This document shows, piece by piece, positions 1 to 11,464 of a DNA stretch of 64,000 bases. The notes below the pieces were generated by a model. The model saw nothing but the letters and a program-made list of their open reading frames with translations. It was not told the origin of the DNA and made no database searches. Source of the DNA: Isoperla grammatica. Its lineage: Eukaryota; Arthropoda; Insecta; Plecoptera; Perlodidae. Position 1 is the first letter of the stretch. Every line of letters begins with the position of its first letter. Location: NCBI GenBank assembly GCA_945910005.1, contig OX246748.1, positions 17,029,368 to 17,093,367 of the forward strand. The letters are read 5' to 3'. The position numbers and the translations under genes were made by a program.

Positions 1-227
1 ATGTCTGTGATCCCATTCCACAAAATGAGCTTTGGTAACAAAACTATTGTACACATTCTTCGCATATCCTGTTTTATGAGTTCATTTAAAGAATGCATGC
101 TCTTAATTTACCTTACTAACTGAAATTACTACACATTTTTATTTTTCGTTTTTAATCTATTAAATTTATATTACCACAACTCAATCTCCATTGTTTTTAA
201 AAACTAAATAGGTTTCTAGTCTGTAGG

Positions 228-506
228 ACCAATAGAGGTGGCTCAGCGCTAAGACGCGCGACTCTAATTCGGGAGGTCGCCGCTTCGATTCCGGCACCGG
301 CAATCCTAACTGAATGTTTTTCCCGAGGTTTTCCTCAGTCGTAAAGGCGAACGCTGGGATTGGGTCTTACTAACGGCCTTCGGATATTCTTTCCCATCTA
401 TCCAAACACCCTTATATACCTAGTTAGTCACCTGATGAGGGGCACATCAGGTAAAGCTGTTGTGCACCCTATAACGGGTATTTCTACGAGAAATTATTAT
501 TATTAG
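228..506 (+). mobile_element. tRNA-derived SINE, copy 1
   Basis: The head has an A-box-like stretch (TGGCTCAGCGCTAAG) and a B-box-like stretch (CGATTCC in GGTCGCCGCTTCGATTCC), as in RNA polymerase III promoters of tRNA-derived SINEs. A body of about 200 bp follows, ending in an ATT-rich tail (TTATTATTATT). The same sequence recurs on the minus strand at about 19797-20058 and, more diverged, on the plus strand at about 42693-42975, so it is a dispersed family. It codes for nothing. Family naming would need a repeat library. Confidence 0.8.
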
Positions 507-687
507 TCTCTAGGATTGCCACATTCAAATTACACAATGGTTGTGTTCATATCTCGAGGGGAGCCACCACGCGATTGGAAGATAAAAATATTTGTTACTG
601 TTCCACCATAGTAAATTAATACCAAACTTGTGTTCATTATTCATCTTTGAGATATGTTAGAAACATTTTATGTTATGACAGCTTTAA

Positions 688-1061
688 GGGCAAAGGGTAG
701 TCTCTACGTCACAAACCGCAGAAAATGTTCATTTTTAAATTATATCTCAAGATTGCAACAAGAAATCGAAATTCTAAATCAGCAGCGAACTTTGCTTTGG
801 TAAGCCCTACAGATTGAATAAAATATTATAACCATAAGCGTAGTATTTTGATTATAATTCGATAATTAGTAATTAAATTGATTATTTATAAAAAAACATA
901 CTGATTATAATTTAAGTCACGACTTAACGCATTCAATGTGTAGGGTTTACTAAACCACAGTGCGCTGTTGATTCAGATTTTCGATTTCGAAGCCCATTCT
1001 TGTGATATAATTTAAAAATGAAAATTTTGTGCGGTTTTTGACGTAGAGGTATCCTTCCCTG
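688..1061. mobile_element. MITE with long inverted arms and TTAA target duplication
   Basis: Two arms of about 125 bp are inverted copies of each other, roughly 80 percent alike by eye. Both outer arms contain CTCTACGTCA and both inner ends read toward ATTCAAT next to a TGTAGGGTTTAC-like motif. The element is flanked by TTAA at 684-687 and 1062-1065. TTAA duplication is typical of piggyBac-type elements, so this may be a non-autonomous relative, but the termini alone do not prove it. The AT-rich loop has no coding capacity. Confidence 0.7.
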
Positions 1062-1065
1062 TTAA

Positions 1066-1837
1066 GTGTCACACGTTTTACCGGCATTCTAAGTATTAAC
1101 CAACAATAACTGCTTTCACATTAAACTAAAAACAAACTGTAACTGTCACTACAAATCCCTGTATTCCTTGCGATTTACGTATTTTTAAATTTTTTTTTTT
1201 TTAAATTGATAAAATGAGCTCAAAATAAATTTATAAGCAAGAATAAAAGTTTTACAAAAAATCTCAAAACGTAACCAAAATAATATCTAATAATTGAAAA
1301 AAAAACTATATTATACCTAGAGGAAATAATGTAATCCAGGAGATGTTTTATCATAAATTTATTTAGGAAAAATATAAGCATTGACAGATTGTGTTAAAAT
1401 ATTTCGTTCAATGCCCGCTATTCAATATATTCACAATATATCTATAAAAACTTAAACAAAAAGTTCCAAAATTTTAGCCAGCGTGTGTTTAACACCTCTT
1501 TGAAATATTTCCAGTAGGCCAAGTGGTGATCTACAGCCTAACAACGTTACCGACCTCCTATAACGGTAAAGAACAATGAGGGAGCGGTGAATGGGGGGGG
1601 GGGGGGGTTGGGGGAAGGGGGTCGTTTCGAAGCTCGGAGAGGTTAATCAGGTGACGTCACGTGACGGTAATCACCCACGAGAGGGAGAGGGTTGTGGGAG
1701 GGGTAGAGGGAGGGGGAGGGGGGGGGGGGGGCGGTAGATTTCCCTTTAAATCACGACCAAGAATTTCAAGTTGAATTTAAAGTCTTGGTTGGTTTCTGTA
1801 GGAGATGCGGAGAATTATTAACACTTGAAATAAGAAA
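1066..1837. other. non-coding stretch with G-rich tracts
   Basis: No gene is seen. The first half is AT-rich. From 1585 to 1740 the plus strand has several G runs (15 G near 1592, 14 G near 1718) interspersed with GGGAGGGGG-type blocks, which could form G-quadruplexes. Confidence 0.5.
1650..1667. promoter_or_regulatory. candidate CRE plus E-box cluster
   Basis: GTGACGTCACGTGACG contains a perfect CRE palindrome (TGACGTCA) overlapping a CACGTG E-box. It sits between two G-rich blocks. The sequence is seen directly; any regulatory use is inference, as no transcript start is visible nearby. Confidence 0.25.
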
Positions 1838-3975
1838 GTTTACCGACCGACTGAGACATCGAATACCATTAAGGGACTGACTGCCGTGTTGGTTCACTGT
1901 AACCGTCGGGAGATGGCAGCACTGTCGCTCCATCATAAAAGCGGTTGTTACCGACGGACTGAGACATGGAATACCATTAAGGGACCGACTGCCGTGTTGG
2001 TTCACTGTAACCGTCGGGAGATGGCAGCACTGTCGCTCCATCATAATAGCGGTTGTTACCGACCGACTGAGACATCGAATACCATTAAGGGACTGACTGC
2101 CGTGTTGGTTCACTGTAACCGTCGGGAGATGGCAGCACTGTCGCTCCATCATAAAAGCGGTTGTTACCGACGGACTGAGACATGGAATACCATTAAGGGA
2201 CCGACTGCCGTGTTGGTTCACTGTAACCGTCGGGAGATGGCAGCACTGTCGCTCCATCATAATAGCGGTTGTTACCGACCGACTGAGACATGGAATACCA
2301 TTAAGGGACCGACTGCCGTGTTGGTTGTAAGCGCGGCCGTTGGGAGATGGCAGCACTGTCGCTCTATCATAACAGCGGTTGTTACCGACCGACTGAGACA
2401 TGGAATACCATTCAGGGACTGACTGCCGTGTTGGTTGTAAGCGCGGCCGTCGGGAGATGGCAGCACTGTCGCTCCATCATAACAGCTGTTGTTACCGACC
2501 GACTGAGACATGGAATACCATTAAGGGACTGACTGCCGTGTTGGTTCACTGTAAGCGCGGCCGTCGGGAGATGGCAGCACTGTCGCTCCATTATAACAGC
2601 TGTTGTTACCGACCGACTGAGACATCGAATACCATTAAGGGACTGACTGCTGTGTTGGTTGACTGTAACCGTCGGGAGATGGCAGCACTGTCGCTCCATC
2701 ATAACAGCTGTTGTTACCGACCGACTAAGACATGGAATACCATTAAGGGATTGACTGCCATGTTGGTTGTAAGCGCGGCCGTCGGGAGATGGCAGCACTG
2801 TTGCTCCATCATAACCGCTGTTGTTACCGACCGACTGAGACATGGAATACTATTAAGGGACTGACTGCCATGTTGGTTGTAAGTGCAGCTGTCGGGAGAT
2901 GGCAGCACTGTCGCTCCATCATAACAGCGGTTGTTACCGACCGACTGAGACATGGAATACCATAAAGGGACTGACTGCCGTGTTGGTTCACTGTAAGCGC
3001 GGCCGTCGGGAGAAGGCAGCACTGTCGCTCCACCATAACGGCTGTTGTTACCGACCGACTGAGACATGGAATACCATTAAGGGGCTGACTGCCGTGTTGG
3101 TTCACTGTAAGTGCGGCCGTCGGGAGATGGCAGCACTGTCGCTCCATCATAACAGCGGTTGTTACCGACCGACTGAGACATGGAATACCATTAAGGGACT
3201 GACTGCCGTGTTGGTTCACTGTAAGCGCGGCCGTCGGGAGATGGCAGCACTGTCGCTCCATCATAACAGCGGTTGTTACCGACCGACTGAGACATGGAAT
3301 ACCATTAAGGGACTGACTGCCGTGTTGGTTCACTGTAAGCGCGGCCGTCGGGAGATGGCAGCACTGTCGCTCCATCATAACAGCTGTTGTTACCGACCGA
3401 CTGAGACATGGAATACCATTAAGGGACTGACTGCCGTGTTGGTTGTAAGCGCGGCCGTCGGGAGATGGCAGCACTGTCGCTACATCATAACAGCTGTTGT
3501 TACCGACCGACTGAGACATCGAATACCATTAAGGGACTGACTGCCGTGTTGGTTCACTGTAAGCGCAGCCGTCGGGAGATGGCAGCACTGTCGCGCCATC
3601 ATAACAGCTGTTGTTACCGACCGACTGAGACATCGAATACCATTAAGGGACTGACTGCCGTGTTGGTTCACTGTAAGCGCGGCCGTCGGGAGATGGCGGC
3701 ACTGTCGCTCCATCATAACAGCTGTTGTTACCGACCGACTGAGACATGGAATACCATTAAGGGGCTGACTGCCGTGTTGGTTCACTGTAAGCGCGGCCGT
3801 CGGGAGATGACAGCACTGTCGCTCCATCATAACAGCGGTTGTTACCGACTGACTGAGACATGGAATACCTCTAAGGGACTGACTGCCATGTTGGTTCACT
3901 GTAAGCGCGGCCGTCGGGAGATGGCAGCACTGTCGCTCTATCATAAAAGCTGTTGTTACCGACCGACTAAAACAT
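1838..3975. repeat. 114-bp satellite array, about 19 copies
   Basis: Direct tandem units of about 114 bp run across the region, with shorter variants of 108 or 109 bp that lack a 5- or 6-bp piece around TTCACTGTAAGCGCGGCC. Successive unit starts at 3158 and 3272 are 114 bp apart. Because 114 and 108 are multiples of three and the unit has few stops, long apparent reading frames appear on both strands. These repeat the same peptide blocks and are not regarded as genes. The last unit ends in a diverged copy (GACCGACTAAAACATAG). Confidence 0.95.
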
Positions 3976-5025
3976 AGAAAGCCATGAAGGGTTGGTTCTA
4001 TAGTTTTCTTTTAAGTTTTTAGTAGGGTTAGATATCTTCTTTATTTTCAATATCGTTTTCTCGAATATGGAGGTATAAATCAAACATCACGTATGGGAAA
4101 TGTTACAACATTGCTTGTTTATAATTTAATGCTGCAGTATTGATAAATTTCATCACATACTGAGATTCAGTTTATATTACTGGGGCGCTAAACAATAAAT
4201 ACAGTTTTTAGTGATTTAGTTCTGTAGTTTTGTATCTAAAATATTACAACTTTCATCCAATGTTTATTATAGTATTCCCATTTTCAGGCGTTTAGTGAAA
4301 ACTGTCAAGCACTATATATTCAGTCCAATCTATAATTGTTGTATCCATAGAAACGTTCTAGTTATGAAAATTTTTTAAGAACGCTCCACCAAATATCAAA
4401 ATAAATATCGTCAGTATAATTCAGAATGATGTAATGAAATGCTTTTAGTTTGCCATACTCGTTTTACAAAGCAACTAGTTTACTATAAATCAAAAGTATT
4501 TCTTGTCAAACTTATAACTAAGTATACAATTCCACATGTGAGAAGTTGTATGGAGAAAACTCTAAACCGTACTTTCAAAGCTAACCATAACCCTACTACA
4601 ATACACTAACTTAAAACGAACTACACTTAACATGCAGATGGATAAACTTTACATAGTATAATATAATCGTTGAAACTTGCAATCTATACGAGCTATAAAC
4701 AAGTTTTGAAAGACATTTTTAATCTAGTTGCGAAGTAACTTGAAAACTCGTCTGTTGAACAGAATATTAAATTATTTTGGCGTCACATCATCTGCGTGTT
4801 AATTATATGGTTAGGGTGATGCAGTGAAGATTGCTAGTTAATATTTATAGAAATACTCTTAACATGAACAAGAGATTTAATATAAATTATGGAATGATAG
4901 GTCGATTGGTGTTAATTATAACTTAATGAACTTGTGGAACACAGTTATGCATTGTATTGATATTAAGATAAAATCAGGCTGTTTAAGTTGTTATTGATGC
5001 TTAGACATTCCGTACAACTTGATAA
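3976..5025. other. AT-rich non-coding sequence, nothing recognised
   Basis: There is no convincing open reading frame, RNA gene or repeat. The base composition is that of the rest of the intron-like sequence. Confidence 0.5.
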
Positions 5026-5156
5026 TATAGATCTTTGATTGGTTATCGCTCACTCGTCGATGGTGTTCGGAGCCTACATGGTTGGTTTAGTCGCTTTAAA
5101 TTAAAATCCCCCACTGAAAATCAGTCTTGTCACTGAATGGGTAGACTCTAAATGTG
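5026..5156 (-). repeat. dispersed repeat A, partial copy
   Basis: Read on the minus strand, this matches copies at 22436-22688 and 41008-41262. Shared landmarks are AGTCTACCCA, CTGATTTTCAGTGGGGGA, GAACACCATCGACGAGTGAG and CGATAACCAATCAAAGAT. Only about the first half of the family is present. The type (SINE or MITE) is unknown. Confidence 0.8.
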
Positions 5157-5288
5157 AATGTATTTATTTTATTTATACATCTTGTGCTGCATAATATATT
5201 TCAGAATTTGGTTTTTCACTTATACTTTAGAGAACGAACAAAGAAAATTAAAGTCTGCAATTTTTTAAATTGCTTCTTACATGTTCAC

Positions 5289-5727
5289 ATGCCACTTATC
5301 TGCGTGTCGTGCTTACAGAAAACACACCCTACACTAGGGGGTGATATGTCCCGGTGTATTGGAATATGTTTACGCATAGCCCATCATTACTGATACCCGC
5401 GCTCACTCAAGCAGCCGTTACACGTTGCGAACAAAGAAAAGGTTAAGCTACGTTATACTAAGGTTATACTAGGTTAGATTAGGTTAGGTTAGGTTAGGTT
5501 AAGGTTATTTTGAGACCCCACGTTTTCTTCTGAAGTTCGCTTCGCAACGTGTAATGCAATCTGAGTAATAATATTCCAAGGGTAAAGATATTCTGTTACA
5601 CCGGTGCTGCCCCCTATCTGCGCGTTGTGCTAACAGCAAACACGCCCTACAATAGGGGGTGATATGTCCTAGTGCTGCCACCTATCCTTGCGTCGTGCTT
5701 ACAGTGAACACACCCTACAATAGGGGT
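5289..5727. repeat. repeat B, three ~60-bp copies
   Basis: Three related segments lie at about 5289-5352, 5606-5670 and 5674-5727. They share the pattern TATCTGCG..GTGCT.ACAG..AACAC.CCCTACA.TAGGGG. Copies two and three are adjacent, and the first is separated from them by the inverted-repeat insertion at 5417-5555. No open frame is conserved among them. Confidence 0.7.
5417..5555. mobile_element. small inverted-repeat element with TTAGG core
   Basis: The ends GTTACACGTTGCGAA and TTCGCAACGTGTAATGC are inverted copies of each other. The core at about 5466-5502 is a short (TTAGG)n-like run, the insect telomere motif, here interstitial. It is probably a MITE-like insertion; no target duplication could be fixed. 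Confidence 0.5.
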
Positions 5728-7126
5728 AAGTGCGACCGGTTCTGTCGATAATCTCTGTCTGTACTTGGTTCAGTAGTTGATGCGAAATTTATTCTGTATG
5801 CCGTGCGCATCTCCATATTAACACGCAATCGGCTGTGAGCTGAACTGACCCCCGAGTCGCGAGAGTCTTTAAATAGATATAATGCGGATCGAGAGCGGAT
5901 TTAAAAGGGAATGTATTTCCATTATTGAGGCAGATTTACACGCAATTTAAACCTGACCGCGATTAAATCGTAAAAAAAGTATTTAAATCAAGTTTAACTT
6001 GATTAATTCCCTTATAACGTTGTTATTTATATATAAGTTTTGTCTATCTGTTTAAAACTTTCAAATTTTGAAGTTTGTCTTTCTAATATTTTACACTATG
6101 TAGTTGACCTTGATGATTGCAGTTTCGATCGATTTTCCGAAATGCTAAGGAGGTGATTGTTGATTGTAATTATATCGAATATATTTTGACGAATTATATT
6201 CTGTTTTAGATACGGTTGTATGCCGTGGGGGTAAACATAAACACAAACACGGTGCACATCAATTCTGACCTGGCGAATACACACAATTACATATGTTTAC
6301 ACACATTTACAGAGAAGCTTAGATTTCCATGCGTTTTTTCCATGCGGTTTTTGTTTTAGATTAGTATTATAAAGTTAAACTGTGGACTAGCTTCATTTTA
6401 CATGTTTCCCTAGTTAATTCATAAGGTCATCGGTTAATATATTATATTATTTTAATTGTACTTGTATTTTTTTTTGTACGCAGTTTTTTTTTACATTTGT
6501 TTTTACATTTTGTTTCACATTTGTTTGCACATTTTTTGCATTGTATTTTTTAATTGCACATAGCTGATTATCACCTATATTGGTTGTTTCTGATTATCGA
6601 ACTAGTTTTAGTATTAAATGTCACTTATTGTGCTATTGTGTATAGATGTTTTCTACCTGTTGACTTTTTTAAGTGAGTTTGTAACTATTTATTAATATTA
6701 TAAGCCCTCGTTGGTATACTTATGAATGTACTACTACTCTTAATTGATAATCCTTTTTCATAAACCCTTCTCCATGCAACAGAATACATGCGTTATACAC
6801 TGCGTCGTATATGCGTCATGTAAGATGAAATAAAAAGAAGTCTCCAACTATGTCACATGAACCGAACGATGTAATTCAAAAGCAGCGACGGATTCGAAAT
6901 TTAAATAAGTTAGAACGTATAAGGAAAAGTGAAATAAAAACCAGACGAGACCCAATCATCTTGTACACTATTTCACCACAAGAATATTAAACATCTTTAA
7001 AGTATTCTCGACAAACTATATTTGTTGGGTTTTTGGGGTCCATGGCACATGAAACGCGATTGCGCACAATATATACCATGTTCTAAAGTTAACTTTTTAT
7101 ATTTTATAAAACCTGTTTGCCAGAGT
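5728..7126. other. non-coding sequence, nothing recognised
   Basis: The stretch is AT-rich with T-rich runs around 6460-6560. Short open frames show no recognisable protein. Confidence 0.5.
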
Positions 7127-7127
7127 T

Positions 7128-7200
7128 CTGGCCGCGGTTAATTAGGCGTTGGTCTAGCAAACTATGGTTCTAGGTTCGAATCCAGGCTTGAGCATGGGGC
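7128..7200 (+). repeat. tRNA-like sequence, probable SINE head
   Basis: The order GGCCGCGGTTAATTAGGCG, TTGGTCTAGCAAACTA and TAGGTTCGAATCCAGG resembles the D arm, anticodon arm and T arm of a tRNA. It is most like a Ser/Leu-type body with a CTAGCAA loop. Acceptor-stem pairing is not evident, so a functional tRNA is unlikely. A pol III-promoted SINE remnant is the better reading. Confidence 0.45.
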
Positions 7201-7492
7201 CTTTTCATCTTGATAATCACCCATTCATCGTCTTTAATAGCATCGTTTCTAAAATGTGAGATGTAAAGTCTAAACATCATCATAATAAATTAATGATGAA
7301 TAGAATAGACATCTAATAAATTGCTCACTATTCAAATTTCAAAGTGTACATACAGAGAAAGTCTTGGTCTGAGACCCTATTGCGGTTATGCTATAAACTC
7401 TTAGTATTACAATACTTTGAAGTACTTTAATCAATAACAAAACTTGTTGAATGATATCCAAAACAAAATTATCTTCTCTTTACATGACCCAA

Positions 7493-7563
7493 GGTCCGTT
7501 AATCCCCTGGCGGAGGTTCGGTAAACCGGAGCTCGACGAGACCCCGCCAGGGGATTTACGGAC
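7493..7563. repeat. short GC-rich inverted repeat
   Basis: GGTCCGTTAATCCCCTGGCGG at the left pairs with CCGCCAGGGGATTTACGGAC at the right across a ~30-bp loop that itself includes GGTTCGGTAAACCG. This is a candidate hairpin or tiny MITE. No target duplication was found. Confidence 0.6.
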
Positions 7564-7564
7564 T

Positions 7565-8505
7565 TTGACACGACCGTCCTTATCTTTCCACTTTCAACCC
7601 TGCTCCTCTCTCAAAACGTTACAACTAATGATGAAACAACTCACGTAAAAGCGGACTTAATGTTAAAAAAATATATACCGAAATGAAAAACGCTAAAACG
7701 CTGTCAGAATGAATTTAAATTCTCTAGAGTATTTTAAACAGAAGGTGTTCTATCTTTGCAGACGCTTTCTAAACTCTTTTATTCGCTATTTCAAGCACGT
7801 TCCGTTAGTGCGTTATAATGGTCCTCAACTTGAGAAACCAATTACAATGTTGAGAACCAACGTTGATCTAAGCTTCTCTCGTCATAACACGGGGTGGGTA
7901 GGGTTGCGGGCGCGGAAACTGGGGTCGTGCTTTGCCGGAGGTGGGGGGCTTCAAGGGAAGAACAACTTACCTTGACGACGTTATATTATATACTTACTTC
8001 AATTGTTATTATTAGTAAAATGCTCCGCGTTGACAGATGAGAGATTTTTAAAAAATGTATAAAACAAAGTACTTTCATATCAAATTTAAAAAAAAACGTG
8101 ATAATGTTCCCAATTTGTTTCCAAAATGGCGGGCTAGGTTACAAACTTACAATTTGGGTAAATTATTTTTCAATATGTTGTTAGTAGTCTTACGAAATGT
8201 TATTTAAATCCGAAATGTTGATTTTTCAACGGATGTCCGCATAATTTCATGAAACAGTATTGTACTGAACATGCGCTTATTCATAACCTATTCATGGTGG
8301 GATATTGTAGAAAAAGGTTTGATCTACATCCAATTAGTTTAAAATCGACAGTTTATAGCTTATCATCAACTTTCCGGCGGTCCAGGTTAGTAGAGGAACG
8401 TATAAGACTGATCAGAGTTACACCGTCTTTTCGGCCGGGACGTAACGCCAATGGTACGCTTTGTCCTTTTCGCCAGAATAAACTGATTGCTGATTTTCCC
8501 CACCT
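7565..8505. other. non-coding sequence, nothing recognised
   Basis: Open frames of 60-90 codons occur here but match no family I recognise and show no splice-site context. Confidence 0.45.
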
Positions 8506-8518
8506 CAGTTAATCATAA

Positions 8519-8720
8519 TTAAAAGACGGAAACATAATATAACAGGTAAAACGTTATATAAAACCTAGTATTTGGACTATACACTGTTCCTTGTCAAGAT
8601 CAAAGAATTAAAAACGCAATATTTCGAGCCCTAATCAGAGCTCTTCGACGGGCGAAATCACACTAATTCTTTGATCTTGACAAGGAACAGTGGATAGTCC
8701 AACTACTAGGTTTTATATAT
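8519..8720. repeat. inverted repeat flanked by 13-bp direct repeats
   Basis: Arms at about 8555-8608 and 8670-8720 pair through TATAAAACCTAGTA, TGGACTAT, CACTGTTCCTTGTCAAGATC and AAAGAATTA. The same 13 bases CAGTTAATCATAA occur at 8506-8518 and 8721-8733, immediately outside the block. That looks like a target duplication, or like an insertion followed by inverted duplication. There is no coding capacity. Confidence 0.6.
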
Positions 8721-8733
8721 CAGTTAATCATAA

Positions 8734-11117
8734 CTCGTTAATTACAATTATCTTAAATTGTGGAACTTTGGTCCTGTTTTCAACATCTAAACAAAGAATT
8801 CTTATATTTTTGATCGGCTTGTCAATAAGTGAAACCCATTCAACATCACACTACATGACTTTTGGTCAGCGGGAATTTATTTATGTATTTATTTATTTTG
8901 TCTATCCTATTCAGTTATAAAAACTGATTTACAAAGGAGGACCTAAAATAAAACTAGACTATACAAACAATTAATAATAATGAAATCATAAATAACAATA
9001 ACAACAAAAACAAAACAAACTACTGTACTATAAAAAAAATCAAGAACAAGAAAAAATAATTTTGGAATGAAATGAAATCAAATAAGTGGAAATGCAATAT
9101 ATTAAATAATGATAAAAATATCAGTATGAAATAAAAAAGAACATGAAGAAAACATGTGGGGAAAAAATATGATGGACGTTGTTGCAAAACCATCCCTTAA
9201 CGCGTCTCCGTGTGACAGTGACAGGGCGCGAGGTAAACCTGAAGTTCAGAATACGGACCGAGACTCCCCAGGGCATTGTAGCGTTGCCCAGGTCAGTGAG
9301 GTCCGTCCTTGGCCCGCGCACCCCTCGCCGCTTGGCACGTGCTCGGAGATTTAAAGCAGAGTGACCGTAAAAGTATACTTGAGATGACAAAGTAGCGGAG
9401 AAGGCAGCACAAGTGCAGCTATTACGGCGGGCAAAAACACGAGCCAAGCATTAGTGCAACTAGGCTAGATCGCAACGGAGCGAGGAATGCAAAGTTATGG
9501 TAAGGGAGCTCTATTTTGAAAGCACTCTTTTTATCAGGAGAAAATGTCAGATTTTCTTTATAGACCATTTGAGAAAGTTTCGTATGTTCCATAGTGTGCG
9601 ACACATAAGATACACATTCATGATCTTAGGTCGTTTAAAAGCCACTCCTAACTTTTCCAAGTGAGATATCACAGCTCGTTCTTTGTTAATCAGTTTTAAA
9701 ACAATCGAATAACATAAATAAATTACAGTGATTTAATAAAAATAACATTAATTTTTGCAGGCTTCAATTGCTGCATTGAGATTTTTTTAAATTCAAATTG
9801 CTGAATATCGGTGTTACTGTCTGTGGATAAATGATTTGGATAATTTGTCTTAGATAATAATATATTTTATAACGATTAATTTTAATAATGTAATATAAAT
9901 ATGATAAATATATAAATATGATAATGATTTGGATAATTTGTCTTAGATTGATAATAACATATTTTATTACGATTAATTACAATATTGTATTATACAAATA
10001 ATTATTATGCCAATAATGTGTGAATTTTTTTTAAATTTTGGGTGTAGACTATAGAGTAATAACAATGTTGTTCTATTGGCAATATTGTTTAAAAAATAAT
10101 TTTAAATTTGCTTTTTCGTCGAACTTTGTAACGTTTGCACAGCTGAAAAGCTTTGACTGCATACCTTACCTACGAGCCCAGTGAACGAGTAAAATAATGC
10201 CGCATAAAACAGCTGCGTAGATAATGCGCAAGACTGAGGTTGGTGAGTAATCTCATGATGCATCACCAGGGAACATATTGTCCGCATTTCATTGCTCGCG
10301 TATTTCAACGAACAATGTGGGGTGTCTAAGCGCCTTAACATAAAGGAAACATTAATGAACGAGGCTTAATTTGTCATACTACGATATTTGTTAAGTTAGC
10401 AGCTCAGCTTTAAAAATAATATAGCGGCTATCATGAACCTATTTGTTTTTTTAAAATGATAACGGTTTTGGTTACCAAATCAAAATAGTGTTATCATTGA
10501 AACTATATCAATATGTTGCTTTCTGTACTGCTTATTTTTGAGCAAAATACAAATTATGAAGTAATGAATATATGAATAAGTCCAATTAAAATCTGTATTG
10601 GAAACAAACACTAACTTTGTTTGTTGAAGCACACCGAAATATCGAACAAAGACATCTGTTTATAATATGAACCTTACGATACAAACAATCCCATTATAGC
10701 TTCAACAAATAAATTAAAACAGTTTCTAATGATTTAGAAAGTCATACATACCCTCTCCCTACTCTTCAAAATATTTATTTTTTTCATGTACACATAATTG
10801 ACGTGTGTAACTCACGAAACATGCATAATAGCCACTCTTGTGCCCGGAGGGAGAGAAGGAGAGTGAGAGGGAGAGGGGGGGGAAGAGATTTAGGCCTTGG
10901 TAATGAGTATTGGTGGAGGCGCCGAGTATTTGTGAAAGTGCTGATTTTTCGTTTATATAAATACATTTGTATGTTATTACAAAATATTAAAAATTTTAAC
11001 AAAGAACACTTATATTTGCAGCCGACACACACACACATATTATACAACTAAAAATACCTATATAACCTGTGAAATTGGTAGGCTACTTACATGTAAGTAT
11101 ACCACAAGAAAGAGATA
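8734..11117. other. non-coding sequence with one GC-rich patch
   Basis: Mostly AT-rich and unassigned. A CpG-rich patch at about 9179-9360 stands out from its surroundings, and a G/A-rich patch lies at 10845-10890. The open frames over 9121-9447 are unlike any family I know. Partial tandem duplication is visible at 9830-9975 (GATTTGGATAATTTGTCTTAG twice). Confidence 0.4.
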
Positions 11118-11287
<170 letters not shown>

Positions 11288-11464
11288 GGTACTTTTATTA
11301 AAAGGCGGGATTAAGGCTAGCAAAACCTTATCTTCCATCCAATCCTTTTAAGGTGATACAGTACATGACAGATCAGTAAGTACATAATATAAATACTTAG
11401 CGTGAATATTTAAAAGGAAACATAAAAGAGAGAACGAGAGAGAGAGAGACAGAGAGAATAGTTC

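Noticed and set aside
1766..3977. Overlapping long open frames with repeated MAALSLHH or GIPCLSRSVTTA peptides
   Set aside because: They lie wholly in the 114-bp satellite, occur on both strands and in several frames, and follow from unit lengths divisible by three.
5466..5502. Telomere end
   Set aside because: Only a short TTAGG run embedded in ordinary sequence and within a small inverted-repeat element.
9121..9447. 108-codon minus-strand frame in a GC-rich patch
   Set aside because: It overlaps two plus-strand frames and has no recognisable motif or splice context.
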